From positions 62,001 to 126,000 of the forward strand of contig NZ_FXAG01000010.1 in assembly GCF_900177275.1 (NCBI RefSeq): 64,000 bases of DNA, written 5' to 3'. The stretch's first letter is position 1; each line of letters opens with the position of its first letter. Below are positions 1 to 8,450 of the stretch, piece by piece. The position numbers and the translations under genes were made by a program. Source of the DNA: Pseudogulbenkiania subflava DSM 22618. Its GTDB lineage: Bacteria; Pseudomonadota; Gammaproteobacteria; Burkholderiales; Chromobacteriaceae. The notes under the pieces are model-generated. The model saw only the letters and a list, made by a program, of their open reading frames with translations. It was not told where the DNA came from and made no database searches.

Positions 1-1
1 G

Positions 2-379
2 TCGGAGGGTGACGACCAGCAGGACCCGATCGCCGATGCCGCCCGCGCCATCCTGGATGGTCACTTCGTGCTGTCGCGCGAGTTGGCCGAAGCCGGTCAT
101 TACCCTGCCATCGACATCGAACAGTCGATCAGCCGGGTCATGGTCGACGTGGTAGAACCGCGACAGATGGACCTGGCGCGGCGTTTCAAGCAACTCTACT
201 CCCGCTACCAGCGTAACCGCGACTTGATCAGCGTCGGCGCTTACGTTGCCGGCTCCGACCCGATGCTGGACGAGGCGATCCGGCGCCAGCTGCCGATGGT
301 CGGCTTTCTGACCCAGCCGATGCACGAATCCCACGGTTATGACTCCTGTCTCGAGCAGTTGGCCACCACCCTGGCGTAG
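2..379 (+). CDS. fliI: FliI flagellar export ATPase, C-terminal part only (5' end outside window)
   Basis: The open frame enters from the left edge and ends at TAG 377-379. The 125 visible residues match the C-terminus of the flagellum-specific type III export ATPase: the [18 protein letters not shown] segment that follows the ATPase core, then the helical C-terminal domain ending in LEQLATTLA. FliI energises loading of export substrates at the membrane export gate and works with FliH and FliJ. The fliJ start lies 12 bp downstream, so they are co-transcribed. The Walker motifs lie outside the window and cannot be checked. One GTTGGCCGAAG copy (82-92) lies in this gene. Confidence 0.95.
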   Translation, partial: SEGDDQQDPIADAARAILDGHFVLSRELAEAGHYPAIDIEQSISRVMVDVVEPRQMDLARRFKQLYSRYQRNRDLISVGAYVAGSDPMLDEAIRRQLPMVGFLTQPMHESHGYDSCLEQLATTLA

Positions 380-391
380 TGAGCGCAGCCG

Positions 392-838
392 ATGAAGCCC
401 AGCAAGTACGCGTTACTGGTCAGGTTGGCCGAAGAAAAGCAGGAAGCCTCCGCCGAGCGTATGCGGCAGGCCCAGGCCCGCTTGGCGGAAGCGCTGTCGC
501 GACTGGATCAACTCGGTGCCTTTCGTAACGAATATCGTCAACGGCTGCTGCAAGGCGGGGGGCAGGGCATGGCGGTGGCGCAGTGGCAGGATTTCCACCG
601 CTTCATCGCGCGGCTGGACGAGGCCATGGCCACGCAGCAGACCGAGGTCGACCGTTGCAAGCAGACCTTCTTGCTGGCGCGGCAGGCCTGGAACAACGAG
701 CGCAAGCAGTTGAAGGCGTTCGAAACGCTGATCGAGCGCGAGCGGGCGAGGCAGGAGGTGCTCGAAGCCAAGCGCCAGCAGAAACTGAGCGACGAGTTCG
801 CCACCCGGCGTTTCTGGGACAGGCAGCACGAGGACTAG
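392..838 (+). CDS. fliJ: FliJ flagellar export chaperone/coiled-coil protein
   Basis: 148 residues, almost entirely charged helix rich in E, R, Q and K with heptad-like Leu/Ala spacing, the size and composition of FliJ, the coiled-coil stalk that links the FliI ATPase ring to the export gate protein FlhA. Position directly after fliI is the usual one. ATG 392 follows the fliI stop by 12 bp with a weak AGCGCAGCC-type leader. There is no signal peptide or membrane segment. Sequence identity in FliJ is generally low, so the call rests mainly on position, length and coiled-coil character. It carries a GTTGGCCGAAG copy at 424-434. Confidence 0.88.
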   Translation: MKPSKYALLVRLAEEKQEASAERMRQAQARLAEALSRLDQLGAFRNEYRQRLLQGGGQGMAVAQWQDFHRFIARLDEAMATQQTEVDRCKQTFLLARQAWNNERKQLKAFETLIERERARQEVLEAKRQQKLSDEFATRRFWDRQHED

Positions 839-971
839 GCTGCCGCTGTGCTGACCAAGGTGCGGTGCCGTGTGCGGCTCCGTGGCGTGAGGTGCCGGCG
901 ATGTCCTTGTCCGACGGGCTGGCCCGGAACTTGCTTTTTTATGGCCATTGTTTAGCTGGAAGCCCATGGCC

Positions 972-1889
972 ATGACTATTTCCATCCTTTCCCCGGCCGC
1001 GAGCGCCAAGGCCGTGGCCGTTCAGAGCGGCACCTCGGCCGCCGGCGTTGTTGCGGAAGGTTCCCCGTTCGCCGGTCTGTTCGGCCAGCAGCTGAGCCAG
1101 CTCGCCGCGCTGTCGCCGGCTTCCTCTGGTACCGAGACAGACGGGGAAGGGGCTGGCAACGTCAAGAAATCGGCCAAGAAAGCCCCTTTGTCGGATGAGC
1201 AAGTGCTCGCTGGACCGATCATGGCCTTGCCAACGGTGCCGTGGACCATTGCCCCGGAGCTGAAGCCAGGCCTGCAGCTAGGGAAGGGTGACGCGTCGCA
1301 GGCGGCTGAGGCGCAGCAGGAGTTGCTGACCGCGCTGAAGGGTGACCGGCATGCGCTGCCGGGGGTGCAAAATTTGCCGGTGGATGGCGCGGTGCAAGGA
1401 CAATTCTTGCCGGTTCACGCTTCGGCCACTGGCGCGGCGCATGCGGCGGCCGAAGCCGGCCAGGCTAAGGTGCTGGCTTTGCCGCTGCCGATCAGCGACA
1501 GCAACTGGGCCAAGTCCATGAGCGAGCAGATGCTCTCTCTGGTCAGTGTGAAAGCCGACAAGGCCCAGATCCAGATCAATCCTCCCGAGCTTGGACCGAT
1601 CGATGTCACGCTGAAACTCAACCACGACCAGGTTCAGGTCGCATTCAGTGCGGCCACTCCACAAGCGCGCGAAGCCGTGGAAAACAGTCTGCCCAAGCTC
1701 GCCTCGATGCTGGCGTCGAGCGGCTTGCAGCTGGCCGACGCCCAGGTTTCCAGTGGCCAATCTGGCGACCCGCGCCAGTTCCAGCGTCAGGCCAAGGCCG
1801 CGCGCCGGCAGGAAGATGCCCCTGCTGAGGGTAATGACACCTTGTCGATGATCAATAAGGCAAGGAACGTCTTGAGCATTTTTGCCTGA
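972..1889 (+). CDS. fliK: FliK flagellar hook-length control protein
   Basis: About 305 residues with an Ala/Gly/Ser-rich, weakly conserved N-terminal two thirds and a conserved C-terminal Flg_hook domain (about residues 185-275) holding the typical INPPELGPIDVTL motif and the following VENSLPKLASMLASSGL helix. FliK is exported during hook growth, measures hook length and switches export specificity through FlhB. Possible starts are TTG 948, ATG 966 and ATG 972; I chose 972 because GGAAG at 958-962 is then 9 bp upstream. A 172-bp gap with a hairpin follows, so fliL may start a new transcript. Confidence 0.9.
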   Translation: MTISILSPAASAKAVAVQSGTSAAGVVAEGSPFAGLFGQQLSQLAALSPASSGTETDGEGAGNVKKSAKKAPLSDEQVLAGPIMALPTVPWTIAPELKPGLQLGKGDASQAAEAQQELLTALKGDRHALPGVQNLPVDGAVQGQFLPVHASATGAAHAAAEAGQAKVLALPLPISDSNWAKSMSEQMLSLVSVKADKAQIQINPPELGPIDVTLKLNHDQVQVAFSAATPQAREAVENSLPKLASMLASSGLQLADAQVSSGQSGDPRQFQRQAKAARRQEDAPAEGNDTLSMINKARNVLSIFA

Positions 1890-1909
1890 ATCCGGATGGG
1901 CAACCCATC

Positions 1910-1941
1910 ATGGGCGGATGGCATGGAGCCGTGCCGCCCAT
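1910..1941. terminator. GC-rich hairpin between fliK and fliL
   Basis: ATGGGCGG (1910-1917) pairs with CCGCCCAT (1934-1941), with a further GCA/TGC pairing inside. There is no U-run on either strand, so it is at best a weak or Rho-assisted terminator or an RNA-processing hairpin. It lies in the only sizeable gap of the fli operon here, which makes a promoter for fliLMNOPQR in 1942-2060 plausible, though I see no convincing sigma-28 or sigma-54 box. Confidence 0.45.
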
Positions 1942-2061
1942 AAAATGACGAATAACACGTCGAATTTGTCATTCGCCTCTATCCAGTCTGCTGCGATTTC
2001 TGGAAAATAGCATAAAGAGATCGCTTACTATTTGAAGACTGCAAGATACGGATTGAGGTTT

Positions 2062-2574
2062 ATGGCGGAAGAAAAGAAAGCCGAAAAAAAATCGGGTGGT
2101 GGCGGCAACAAGCTGATGATCGTCGTCATCGCTTTGCTGTTGCTGGTTCTTGTCGCCGTCGGGGGGCTGGCCGCCTACATGTTCACCAGCCTGCATGCAC
2201 CGGCTGGCGACGCCCATGCCGAACAGGCGGCCGAGAAACCAAAGAAGAAGAAAGAGGGTCCGCCCATCTTCGAAAAACTGGACACCTTCGTCGTCAACCT
2301 GGCCGGCAATGGCGGGAACATGCTGCAGGTGGACATGCAGGCGGAGCTCGCCAGCGAAGAAGCCAAGAAGAAATTCACCGAGTACATGCCCAAGGTCCGC
2401 AGTGCACTGATTCTGCTGCTGTCGTCCAAGTCATCGGATGAGCTCTCCACACCGGAAGGCAAGGTGAAGCTGAAGGCTCAGGTCAAGAAGATCATCAACG
2501 AATCGATGGATGCGGGCGAGGAGCAGCCGGTGGAAAACATCCTGTTTACCGCTTTCATCATCCAGTCGCAGTAA
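2062..2574 (+). CDS. fliL: FliL flagellar basal body-associated protein
   Basis: 170 residues: a Lys-rich cytoplasmic N-terminus, one transmembrane segment (about residues 18-40, LMIVVIALLLLVLVAVGG), then a periplasmic FliL domain with the LDTFVVNLAG strand and the conserved C-terminal VENILFTAFIIQ. FliL surrounds the stator units and supports torque generation. ATG 2062 has GAGG at about 2054; an upstream in-frame TTG at 2032 would add ten residues without family support. It is the first gene of the tightly packed fliLMNOPQR block. Confidence 0.94.
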   Translation: MAEEKKAEKKSGGGGNKLMIVVIALLLLVLVAVGGLAAYMFTSLHAPAGDAHAEQAAEKPKKKKEGPPIFEKLDTFVVNLAGNGGNMLQVDMQAELASEEAKKKFTEYMPKVRSALILLLSSKSSDELSTPEGKVKLKAQVKKIINESMDAGEEQPVENILFTAFIIQSQ

Positions 2575-2578
2575 CGCC

Positions 2579-3586
2579 ATGGCCGACGATATCCTCTCCC
2601 AGGACGAGGTAGATGCCCTTCTGCGAGGGGTCACGGGAGAAGAGGCCGAGGATGATAGCGGCCAGGACTCCCAGGGCATCCGCTCCTACGACATCGGTCG
2701 TCAGGAGCGGATCGTGCGTGGGCGCATGCCGACGCTCGAGATCATCAACGAGCGTTTTGCCCGCAACCTGCGCATCGGCCTGTTCAACTTCATCCGGCGC
2801 AACGCGGAAATTTCCGTCGGGCCGGTACGAGTGCAAAAATACAGCGAGTTCATCCGCAACCTGGTCGTGCCGACCAACCTCAACCTGGTCCACGTCAAGC
2901 CGATGCGCGGCACCGGTCTCCTGATCTTCGACCCCGACCTGGTGTTCCTGGTGGTCGACAACCTGTTCGGTAGCGACGGTCGCTATCACGTCCGCGTCGA
3001 GGGGCGAGACTTCACCCCCACCGAGCAGCGCATCATCCGGCGTCTGCTGGAGGTGGTGTTCACCGAGTACCAGAAGGCCTGGGAGCCGGTCTATCCGATC
3101 GAGTTCGTCTATCTGCGCTCGGAGATGAACACGCAGTTCGCCAATATCGCGACGCCGACCGAGGTGGTGGTGGCGATGACCTTCCACATCGAGATGGGTG
3201 CGGGCGGCGGCGAGTTCCACGTCTGCCTGCCGTATTCCATGGTCGAGCCGATTCGCGACGTGTTGTCGAGCACCATGCAGGCCGATCGTACCGAGGTCGA
3301 CAATCGCTGGGTCAGCCTGATGTCGCGCCAGGTGCAAGCGGCCGAAGTCGACCTCGTCGCCACGCTGGCCGGAACCAGCGTCACCCTGGGGCAAGTTCTC
3401 AACCTCAAGAAGGGCGACGTCGTGACGCTGGAGGTGCCGGAGAAGATCGTCGCCGACGTATCGGGGATACCGGTGGTCGAATGCACCTACGGCACGGTGC
3501 AGGGGCACTATGCCCTGAAGGTAGAAACCATTCTGGCCGGGGTGCACGAAGTGGCCGAGCCCAAGCTCGGAGGAGAGCAACAATGA
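2579..3586 (+). CDS. fliM: FliM flagellar motor switch protein
   Basis: 335 residues. Residues 1-18 hold the CheY-P docking peptide (DILSQDEVDALL), followed by the CheC-like middle domain (about 40-230, with the GTGLLIFDPDLVFLVVDNLFG stretch split around residue 115) and the C-terminal SpoA/FliN-like domain (about 255-325). FliM forms the C-ring with FliG and FliN and switches rotation direction. ATG 2579 lies 4 bp after the fliL stop. Earlier in-frame starts overlap fliL and lack family support. The stop overlaps the fliN start as ATGA. Confidence 0.97.
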   Translation: MADDILSQDEVDALLRGVTGEEAEDDSGQDSQGIRSYDIGRQERIVRGRMPTLEIINERFARNLRIGLFNFIRRNAEISVGPVRVQKYSEFIRNLVVPTNLNLVHVKPMRGTGLLIFDPDLVFLVVDNLFGSDGRYHVRVEGRDFTPTEQRIIRRLLEVVFTEYQKAWEPVYPIEFVYLRSEMNTQFANIATPTEVVVAMTFHIEMGAGGGEFHVCLPYSMVEPIRDVLSSTMQADRTEVDNRWVSLMSRQVQAAEVDLVATLAGTSVTLGQVLNLKKGDVVTLEVPEKIVADVSGIPVVECTYGTVQGHYALKVETILAGVHEVAEPKLGGEQQ

Positions 3587-4014
3587 GTGACGAGCAACAA
3601 TCGAATATGGGCGAAGAAGAAGTATCGATGGACGACTGGGCGGCCGCCATGGCCGAACAGGAGTCGGCTGAAGCCGAGGCAGAGGCGACGGTGCAGCCGG
3701 CCCACGCGCTGTTCCAGGAGTTCGGCGCGGCGGCAGCCAGTGCCAGCGTGCCGCAGAATCTGGACATGATCCTGGACATCCCGGTGCAGCTCACCGTGGA
3801 GCTGGGCCGCACCCGTATCGCCATCCGCAACCTGCTGCAGCTGGCGCAGGGCTCGGTGGTCGAGCTGGACGGCTTGGCCGGCGAGCCGATGGACGTGCTG
3901 GTGAACGGCTGCCTGATCGCCCAGGGTGAGGTGGTGGTGGTGAACGACAAGTTCGGCATCCGCCTCACCGACATCATTACCCCGGCCGAGCGTATCCGGC
4001 GACTGCAGAAATAA
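3583..4014 (+). CDS. fliN: FliN flagellar motor switch protein
   Basis: 143 residues: an acidic, variable N-terminus (about 1-60, rich in E, Q and A) and a C-terminal SpoA domain (about 65-140) with IPVQLTVELGRT, LAQGSVVELDGLAGEPMDVLVNG split over two strands, and GEVVVVNDKFGIRLTDI. FliN is the lower C-ring subunit and binds FliH for export. The start at 3583 overlaps the fliM stop (ATGA) and has a perfect GGAGGA ribosome-binding site at about 3570. The fliO start follows the stop after 1 bp. Confidence 0.97.
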   Translation: MSDEQQSNMGEEEVSMDDWAAAMAEQESAEAEAEATVQPAHALFQEFGAAAASASVPQNLDMILDIPVQLTVELGRTRIAIRNLLQLAQGSVVELDGLAGEPMDVLVNGCLIAQGEVVVVNDKFGIRLTDIITPAERIRRLQK

Positions 4015-4015
4015 G

Positions 4016-4438
4016 ATGCGCGGCTTGCTATTGTTGTTGCTGGCGCTGCCGGCTGCCGCGGCCGCGTCGTCGCCGACGCCTCCCGGTCCCTTGATGAGCC
4101 TGCTGCAGGTCGTCATCGGCTTGGCCATCGTGCTGCTTGCCATCGTTGGCGTGGCTTGGCTGTTCCGCCGCTTGAGCGGCGGCATGCTGCCGGGTTCGCA
4201 CCGGTTGCGCGTGGTCAGCGGCCTGATGGTGGGGCAGCGCGAGCGGGTGGTCATCGTCGAGCTGGAGGGTGAGTGGCTGGTGCTGGGGGTGACGTCCCAG
4301 GCGGTCAATCTGCTGACGCGATTGCCGCGTCCCGACGACGCCGACGACGTCGCTGCCACGCCCGGCGAGCCATTCGCCCGCTGGTTGAAGAAGGCGTTGA
4401 ACGCTTCCCGTCCCCCTTCCGGTCCTTCCGCTTCATGA
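4016..4438 (+). CDS. fliO: FliO flagellar biosynthesis protein
   Basis: 140 residues with a hydrophobic signal-like N-terminus (1-17), a transmembrane segment (about 28-50, [22 protein letters not shown]), and a small cytoplasmic domain with the [20 protein letters not shown] strand pattern typical of FliO. FliO is a chaperone for FliP and helps assemble the FliPQR export gate. The short, poorly conserved tail is rich in P and A. Its stop overlaps the fliP ATG at 4435. Confidence 0.93.
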   Translation: MRGLLLLLLALPAAAAASSPTPPGPLMSLLQVVIGLAIVLLAIVGVAWLFRRLSGGMLPGSHRLRVVSGLMVGQRERVVIVELEGEWLVLGVTSQAVNLLTRLPRPDDADDVAATPGEPFARWLKKALNASRPPSGPSAS

Positions 4439-5181
4439 AACGTGTTCTGGTTTGCTTGGGCCTGCTGATCGCTGGCCTGTTTCCGTTTGTGGCCGACGCC
4501 GCTGGCCTGCCGTTGATGAACAGCACGCCTGCCGGTGGTGGTGGGCAGAGCTACTCGCTCAGCCTGCAGATGCTGCTGTTCATGACCGCCTTGTCGTTCA
4601 TCCCGGCCCTGCTGCTGATGATGACCTCGTTCACCCGCATCATCATCGTGTTGTCGTTGCTGCGCCAGGCCATGGGCACGATGCAGGCGCCGCCCAACCA
4701 GGTGCTGGTCGGGCTGGCGCTGTTTCTGACGCTGTTCGTGATGGGGCCGACCTTCGACCAGGTGTACAGCAAGGCCTGGGTACCGTTCTCCGAAGACAAG
4801 ATCGGCTTTACCCAGATGATGGAGGAGGGCGGCAAGCCGATGCGCGAGTTCATGCTGAAGCAGACGCGCGAGAAGGACCTGGCGTTCTTCATCGAGGTGT
4901 CGCAGTCGCCGGCGCCGCCCAGCCCGGCCGAGGTGTCGATGAAGACGTTGATTCCAGCCTTCGTGATCAGCGAGCTGAAAACCGCGTTCCAGATCGGCTT
5001 CATGGTGTTCATCCCGTTCCTGATCATCGACCTGGTGGTGGCCAGCATCTTGATGGCGATGGGGATGATGATGGTGTCGCCGGTCATCATCTCGCTGCCG
5101 TTCAAGCTGATGCTGTTCGTGCTGGTCGACGGCTGGACCTTGCTGATGGGGTCGCTGGTACGGAGTTTCTACGCCGGATGA
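4435..5181 (+). CDS. fliP: FliP flagellar export gate protein
   Basis: 248 residues: a cleavable signal peptide (about 1-21), then the FliP core with [20 protein letters not shown] and the [22 protein letters not shown] membrane region, and C-terminal segments ending in [16 protein letters not shown]. FliP forms the pentamer at the heart of the FliPQR export gate. ATG 4435 overlaps the fliO stop (ATGA). Unusually, the gene immediately downstream is not fliQ but a GNAT acetyltransferase, whose ATG overlaps the fliP stop. Confidence 0.97.
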   Translation: MKRVLVCLGLLIAGLFPFVADAAGLPLMNSTPAGGGGQSYSLSLQMLLFMTALSFIPALLLMMTSFTRIIIVLSLLRQAMGTMQAPPNQVLVGLALFLTLFVMGPTFDQVYSKAWVPFSEDKIGFTQMMEEGGKPMREFMLKQTREKDLAFFIEVSQSPAPPSPAEVSMKTLIPAFVISELKTAFQIGFMVFIPFLIIDLVVASILMAMGMMMVSPVIISLPFKLMLFVLVDGWTLLMGSLVRSFYAG

Positions 5182-5663
5182 GCATCACCCTCGCCACGTT
5201 GGCCGAAGCCGACCTCCCCGCCTGCCACGCGCTGTTCGTCGACGCCGTGCACGTGCTGGCGCGGCGTCATTACAGCGAGGCTCAGTGCACCGCGTGGGCA
5301 CCGCCGGGGCCGATGCCCGACACTTGGCGCGCCGCCTGGGCCCGGCGCCTCGCGTGTGCCACGGGCTTCAAGGCGGTGGAGGTCGACGGAGTTCTGGCCG
5401 GTTTTGCCTGGCTGAGTGACGATGGCGAGGTCGACATGCTGTACGTCGCGCCCCATGCGGCGGGGCAGGGTGTCGCCAGCCGCCTCATCGCCGAGCTGGA
5501 GCGTGTCGCGCAACAGGCTGGCCTGTCAGAGCTCTCTGTCTACGCCAGCCACACGGCGCGGCCGGTGTTTGAGCGCGCCGGTTTCGTCGTCGAATCCGAC
5601 CACATCGCCTGGCGCGATGGTGTCGCGCTCGACAACTGGATCATGAAGAAGGCCTTGCCATGA
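5178..5663 (+). CDS. GNAT-family N-acetyltransferase (YafP-like) embedded in the flagellar operon
   Basis: 161 residues with a full GNAT fold: N-terminal helices ([19 protein letters not shown]), the beta4 strand VDMLYVAP, the acetyl-CoA loop [11 protein letters not shown] (R/Q-x-x-G-x-G/A type), and a C-terminal FERAGFVV followed by NWIMKKAL. The overall plan resembles E. coli YafP-type acetyltransferases. The substrate is unknown. It overlaps fliP (ATGA at 5178) and fliQ (ATGA at 5660), so it is translated as part of the fli operon. The canonical gene order is fliP-fliQ, so this is an insertion of a cargo gene without loss of coupling. It carries a GTTGGCCGAAG copy at 5198-5208. Confidence 0.93.
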   Translation: MSITLATLAEADLPACHALFVDAVHVLARRHYSEAQCTAWAPPGPMPDTWRAAWARRLACATGFKAVEVDGVLAGFAWLSDDGEVDMLYVAPHAAGQGVASRLIAELERVAQQAGLSELSVYASHTARPVFERAGFVVESDHIAWRDGVALDNWIMKKALP

Positions 5664-5929
5664 GTCCCGAACTCGTCATCAACATCGTGCAGAACGCCTT
5701 GTACGTTCTGATCATCGTCGCGGCGCCGGTGTTGCTGGTGTCGCTGCTGGTCGGTCTTTTGATCAGCGTGCTGCAGGCGGCCACCCAGATCAACGAAATG
5801 ACCCTGACCTTCATTCCCAAGCTGCTGGCGCTGTTCGTCACCCTGGTGCTGGCGGGGCCGTGGATGATCAATACGCTGGTCGACTACACCGTGCGGCTGT
5901 TCCAGAGCATCCCCAACGCGATCGGCTGA
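5660..5929 (+). CDS. fliQ: FliQ flagellar export gate protein
   Basis: 89 residues with two transmembrane helices (about 14-38 and 50-72) and the conserved LLVGLLISVLQAATQINEMTL and FIPKLLALF motifs, the normal length for FliQ. It wraps around FliP/FliR in the export gate. ATG 5660 overlaps the stop of the acetyltransferase, and its own stop overlaps the fliR ATG (TGATG at 5927-5931). Confidence 0.97.
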   Translation: MSPELVINIVQNALYVLIIVAAPVLLVSLLVGLLISVLQAATQINEMTLTFIPKLLALFVTLVLAGPWMINTLVDYTVRLFQSIPNAIG

Positions 5930-6705
5930 TGTTTCCGATCAGCGACCTCCAGATCAACGCGCTGGTCAGCCTGTTTGTCTGGCCCTTCGCCCGCATCATG
6001 GGGGTGCTGCTGGCCGACCCGCTGTTCTCGTCGCGTTCCGCCCCGGCCCGGTTCAAGGCTGGTTTCGCACTGTTGCTGACCTTGCTGCTGGTGCCGCTGC
6101 TGCCGCCGCAGCCGGCCATCCCGGTGGTATCGGCCGAGGGCGTGGCGGTGCTGGTGCAGCAGCTGCTCATCGGGCTCGCGCTGGGGCTGGTGATGCGTGT
6201 GGTCATCACCGCGGTCGAGATGGCCGGCTTCGTCATGGGAACGCAGATGGGCCTGGGCTTCGCCTCGTTCTACGACCCGATCAACTCGGCGCAGGTGCCG
6301 ACCATCGCACGTATCCTGACGCTGTTCACCTTCCTGTTGTTTCTGTTGATGGGCGGACATCAGGTGGTGATCGAGACCCTGCTCGACAGCTTTCGTACCC
6401 TGCCTATCGGCATGACGCTGCCGCCCGACCGGCTCAAGGCGTTGGCGGAGTGGGGAGGGCATATCTTCAACTGGGGGTTGTGGCTGGCGTTGCCGGTGGT
6501 GGCAGCCTTGCTGGTGACCAACCTTGCCATCGGCGTGATGACCCGCGCCTCGCCGCAGTTCAACATCTTCACTTTCGGCTTCCCGCTTACCCTGCTGGTC
6601 GGTTTTGCCGCGCTCTACCTGTCAGTGCCGCTGATGGCGCCGGCGATCGAATCCATCTATCGCGAGGCCTTCGCCTTCATGCAGGGCATGCTGAAGTCGG
6701 GGTAG
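5929..6705 (+). CDS. fliR: FliR flagellar export gate protein
   Basis: 258 residues with about six hydrophobic segments and FliR hallmarks: FVWPFARIMGVLLADP near the N-terminus, GTQMGLGFASFYDP, and the C-terminal FGFPLTLLVGFAALYLSVP. FliR completes the FliPQR gate. ATG 5929 overlaps the fliQ stop by one base. flhB does not follow; the next gene is yebC after a terminator-like hairpin, so the operon ends here. Confidence 0.96.
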   Translation: MFPISDLQINALVSLFVWPFARIMGVLLADPLFSSRSAPARFKAGFALLLTLLLVPLLPPQPAIPVVSAEGVAVLVQQLLIGLALGLVMRVVITAVEMAGFVMGTQMGLGFASFYDPINSAQVPTIARILTLFTFLLFLLMGGHQVVIETLLDSFRTLPIGMTLPPDRLKALAEWGGHIFNWGLWLALPVVAALLVTNLAIGVMTRASPQFNIFTFGFPLTLLVGFAALYLSVPLMAPAIESIYREAFAFMQGMLKSG

Positions 6706-6745
6706 CTTTCTGGTAACATGTCGCCGATTTCATCGGACTCAACCC

Positions 6746-6766
6746 GGCCGCGTTGCGGCCTTTATT
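6746..6766 (+). terminator. Short GC hairpin with T-rich tail after fliR
   Basis: GGCCGC (6746-6751), loop GTT, GCGGCC (6755-6760), followed by TTTATTA. It is placed to end the fli transcript. It sits only about 16 bp before the yebC ATG, so it may also act in the yebC leader. Confidence 0.6.
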
Positions 6767-6782
6767 ACTGACTGAGGCGACT

Positions 6783-7508
6783 ATGGCTGGCCACAGCAAA
6801 TGGGCGAACATCAAGCATAAGAAAGAACGCGCGGACGCCAAGCGCGGCAAGATCTTTACCCGACTGATCAAGGAAATTACCGTTGCCGCCCGTCTTGGCG
6901 GCGGCGATATCGACACCAACCCGCGTCTGCGTCTGGCGGTCGACAAGGCCTGGGGCGCCAACATGCCGAAAGACAACGTGCAGCGCGCCATCGACCGTGG
7001 CGCCGGCACGCTGGAAGGCGTCGACTACGTGGAAATCCGCTACGAGGGCTACGGCATCGGCGGTGCGGCCGTGATGGTCGATTGCATGACCGACAACAAG
7101 ACCCGTACCGTGGCCGACGTGCGCCACGCCTTCAGCAAGTACGGCGGCAACATGGGCACCGACGGCTGCGTGGCGTTCCAGTTCAAGCACTGCGGCTACC
7201 TGGTGTTTGCGCCGGGCGTGGACGAGGACGCGCTGATGGAAGCGGCGCTGGAATCCGGTGCCGAAGATGTGGTGACCAACGACGACGGTTCGATCGAAGT
7301 GATCACCGCGCCGTACGAGTTCACTGAAGTCAGGGCGGCGCTGGAGTCGGCTGGTTTCAAGGCGGAAATGGGCGAAGTGACCATGCGCGCGCTGAACGAA
7401 ACCGAGCTCGAAGGGGAAGACGCCGAGCGCATGCAGAAGCTGCTCGATGCGCTGGAAGATCTGGACGACGTGCAGGAGGTTTACACCTCTGCCGTAATCG
7501 GCGACTGA
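6783..7508 (+). CDS. yebC: YebC/TACO1-family protein (transcription regulator/translation factor)
   Basis: 241 residues, the family length. The N-terminus [22 protein letters not shown] is diagnostic, followed by [23 protein letters not shown] and YEGYGIGG. YebC-family proteins act as DNA-binding regulators and, in more recent work on related members, as translation factors that help ribosomes through difficult motifs. ATG 6783 follows GAGGCGACT. It is not coupled to fliR. A palindromic repeat element begins 3 bp after the stop. Confidence 0.96.
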   Translation: MAGHSKWANIKHKKERADAKRGKIFTRLIKEITVAARLGGGDIDTNPRLRLAVDKAWGANMPKDNVQRAIDRGAGTLEGVDYVEIRYEGYGIGGAAVMVDCMTDNKTRTVADVRHAFSKYGGNMGTDGCVAFQFKHCGYLVFAPGVDEDALMEAALESGAEDVVTNDDGSIEVITAPYEFTEVRAALESAGFKAEMGEVTMRALNETELEGEDAERMQKLLDALEDLDDVQEVYTSAVIGD

Positions 7509-7510
7509 TA

Positions 7511-7738
7511 TCCTATTTCATTAGCCGGCTGCGCCTTCGCATCTTGAGCGCTGGCAGTACTGCGTGCGAATCCATCGCTGGGCCTATCGCTGGCAAATCT
7601 TTGATTTGCCCAGCGATAGGTTGGTACGCGGGGATTCGCTCAGCGATCAGGAATCCTCATGGACTCTGTGTCCATTCCGGTTCCTGTGCGCTGGCGGTCC
7701 TCAACCTGCTTTGGCTCGCTCGCCTACTGAAACAGGCT
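7511..7738. repeat. Intergenic palindromic element, copy A
   Basis: Imperfect terminal inverted repeats (TCCTATTTCATTAGCCGG at the left, CCTACTGAAACAGGCT at the right) enclose several hairpins. GCAAATC-TTT-GATTTGC is perfect. The apical hairpin reads ATGGAC-TCTGT-GTCCAT where other copies have ATGTAC-N-GTACAT, a compensatory change on both arms. The end shared with copy B is GGCTCGCTCGCCT-CTGAAACAGGCT-like. No open frame explains it. Confidence 0.85.
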
Positions 7739-7764
7739 ATGAGCCTGTCAGGTGTTCGCTCACC

Positions 7765-7792
7765 AAGGCCTACCATAATGGTGGGCCTTTTT
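7765..7792 (+). terminator. Rho-independent terminator upstream of the VanZ-like gene
   Basis: AAGGCCTACCA (7765-7775), loop TAA, TGGTGGGCC then TTTTT. The 11-bp stem has one G/T wobble, and the T-run points rightward, so it ends yebC-side transcripts after palindromic copy A. Confidence 0.8.
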
Positions 7793-7809
7793 GCTTGAAG
7801 GAGCCTCCG

Positions 7810-8169
7810 ATGCCTTGCCGTGCGCTGCTGCCGCCCCTGTTGTGGTGGGGGCTGTCGCTGTGGCTGCTGCTGAAGCCAGGGGGCGAGCCGTCGGCGCTTC
7901 CGTATTTCGACAAGATCGGCCATTTCGTGCTGTTCGGTGTGCAGGCCGCGCTGTTGGGCTGGGGTTTGCGCCGTGGCGGCGTGGCCCGGCCACGGTTGAC
8001 GGCTTGGCTCTGCTGCGTGTTGTGGGCCGGCTTGTCGGAAGGGCTGCAGGCCTGGCTGACCGTCGATCGCGCGGCGGAATGGCTGGATGTTCTGGCCGAT
8101 GTCCTGGGGGCCTCGCTGGTGCTGGCGAGACTGGCCCGCTTCGTCGCGCCAGCCGGCAAGGCGGTGTAA
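7810..8169 (+). CDS. VanZ-like small membrane protein
   Basis: 119 residues with three to four hydrophobic segments and the VanZ-type motif pattern DKIGHFVLFGVQ (around residue 34) and GLSEGLQAWL...EWLDVLADVLGA towards the C-terminus. VanZ-like proteins are membrane proteins of mostly unknown role; the name comes from a teicoplanin-resistance gene, and resistance should not be assumed here. ATG 7810 has AAGGAG at about 7798. It stands alone between two palindromic elements (copies A and B). Confidence 0.82.
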   Translation: MPCRALLPPLLWWGLSLWLLLKPGGEPSALPYFDKIGHFVLFGVQAALLGWGLRRGGVARPRLTAWLCCVLWAGLSEGLQAWLTVDRAAEWLDVLADVLGASLVLARLARFVAPAGKAV

Positions 8170-8194
8170 ACTAAGTGTCATTTTGCCGGTTTGG

Positions 8195-8395
8195 AGCCTA
8201 TTTCATCAGGCGGCTGCGCCTTCGCATCTTGAGTGCCGGCGGACTGCGTGCGAATTTATCGCTGAGCAAATCGAAGATTTGCACGCAGTAATTCGCTCAG
8301 CGATCAGGAATCCTCATGTACTTCGTGTACATTCCGGTTCCTGTGCTCCGGCAGCACTCAACCTGCCTTGGCTCGCTCGCCTCCTGAAACAGGCT
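8195..8395. repeat. Intergenic palindromic element, copy B
   Basis: Termini AGCCTATTTCATCAGGCG (8195) and CGCCTCCTGAAACAGGCT (to 8395) are inverted repeats. Inside are ATCGCTGAGC...GCTCAGCGAT, the perfect GCAAATC-GAA-GATTTGC hairpin and the apical ATGTAC-TTCGT-GTACAT hairpin. It lies between the VanZ-like gene and pepP. Confidence 0.87.
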
Positions 8396-8450
8396 CTTGC
8401 CCGGCTGCTATCCGACGTCCCACGGCCATCCCGGGGAGAAAGATGACACC

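Noticed and set aside
1918-1935. Sigma-54-like TGGCA...GTGC box upstream of fliL
   Set aside because: The -12 element does not match TTGC and the bases are explained by the GGGCGG hairpin.
2510-2578. Longer FliM starting 23 codons upstream
   Set aside because: It would overlap fliL by 65 bp and precede the conserved CheY-binding N-terminus, which starts at ATG 2579.
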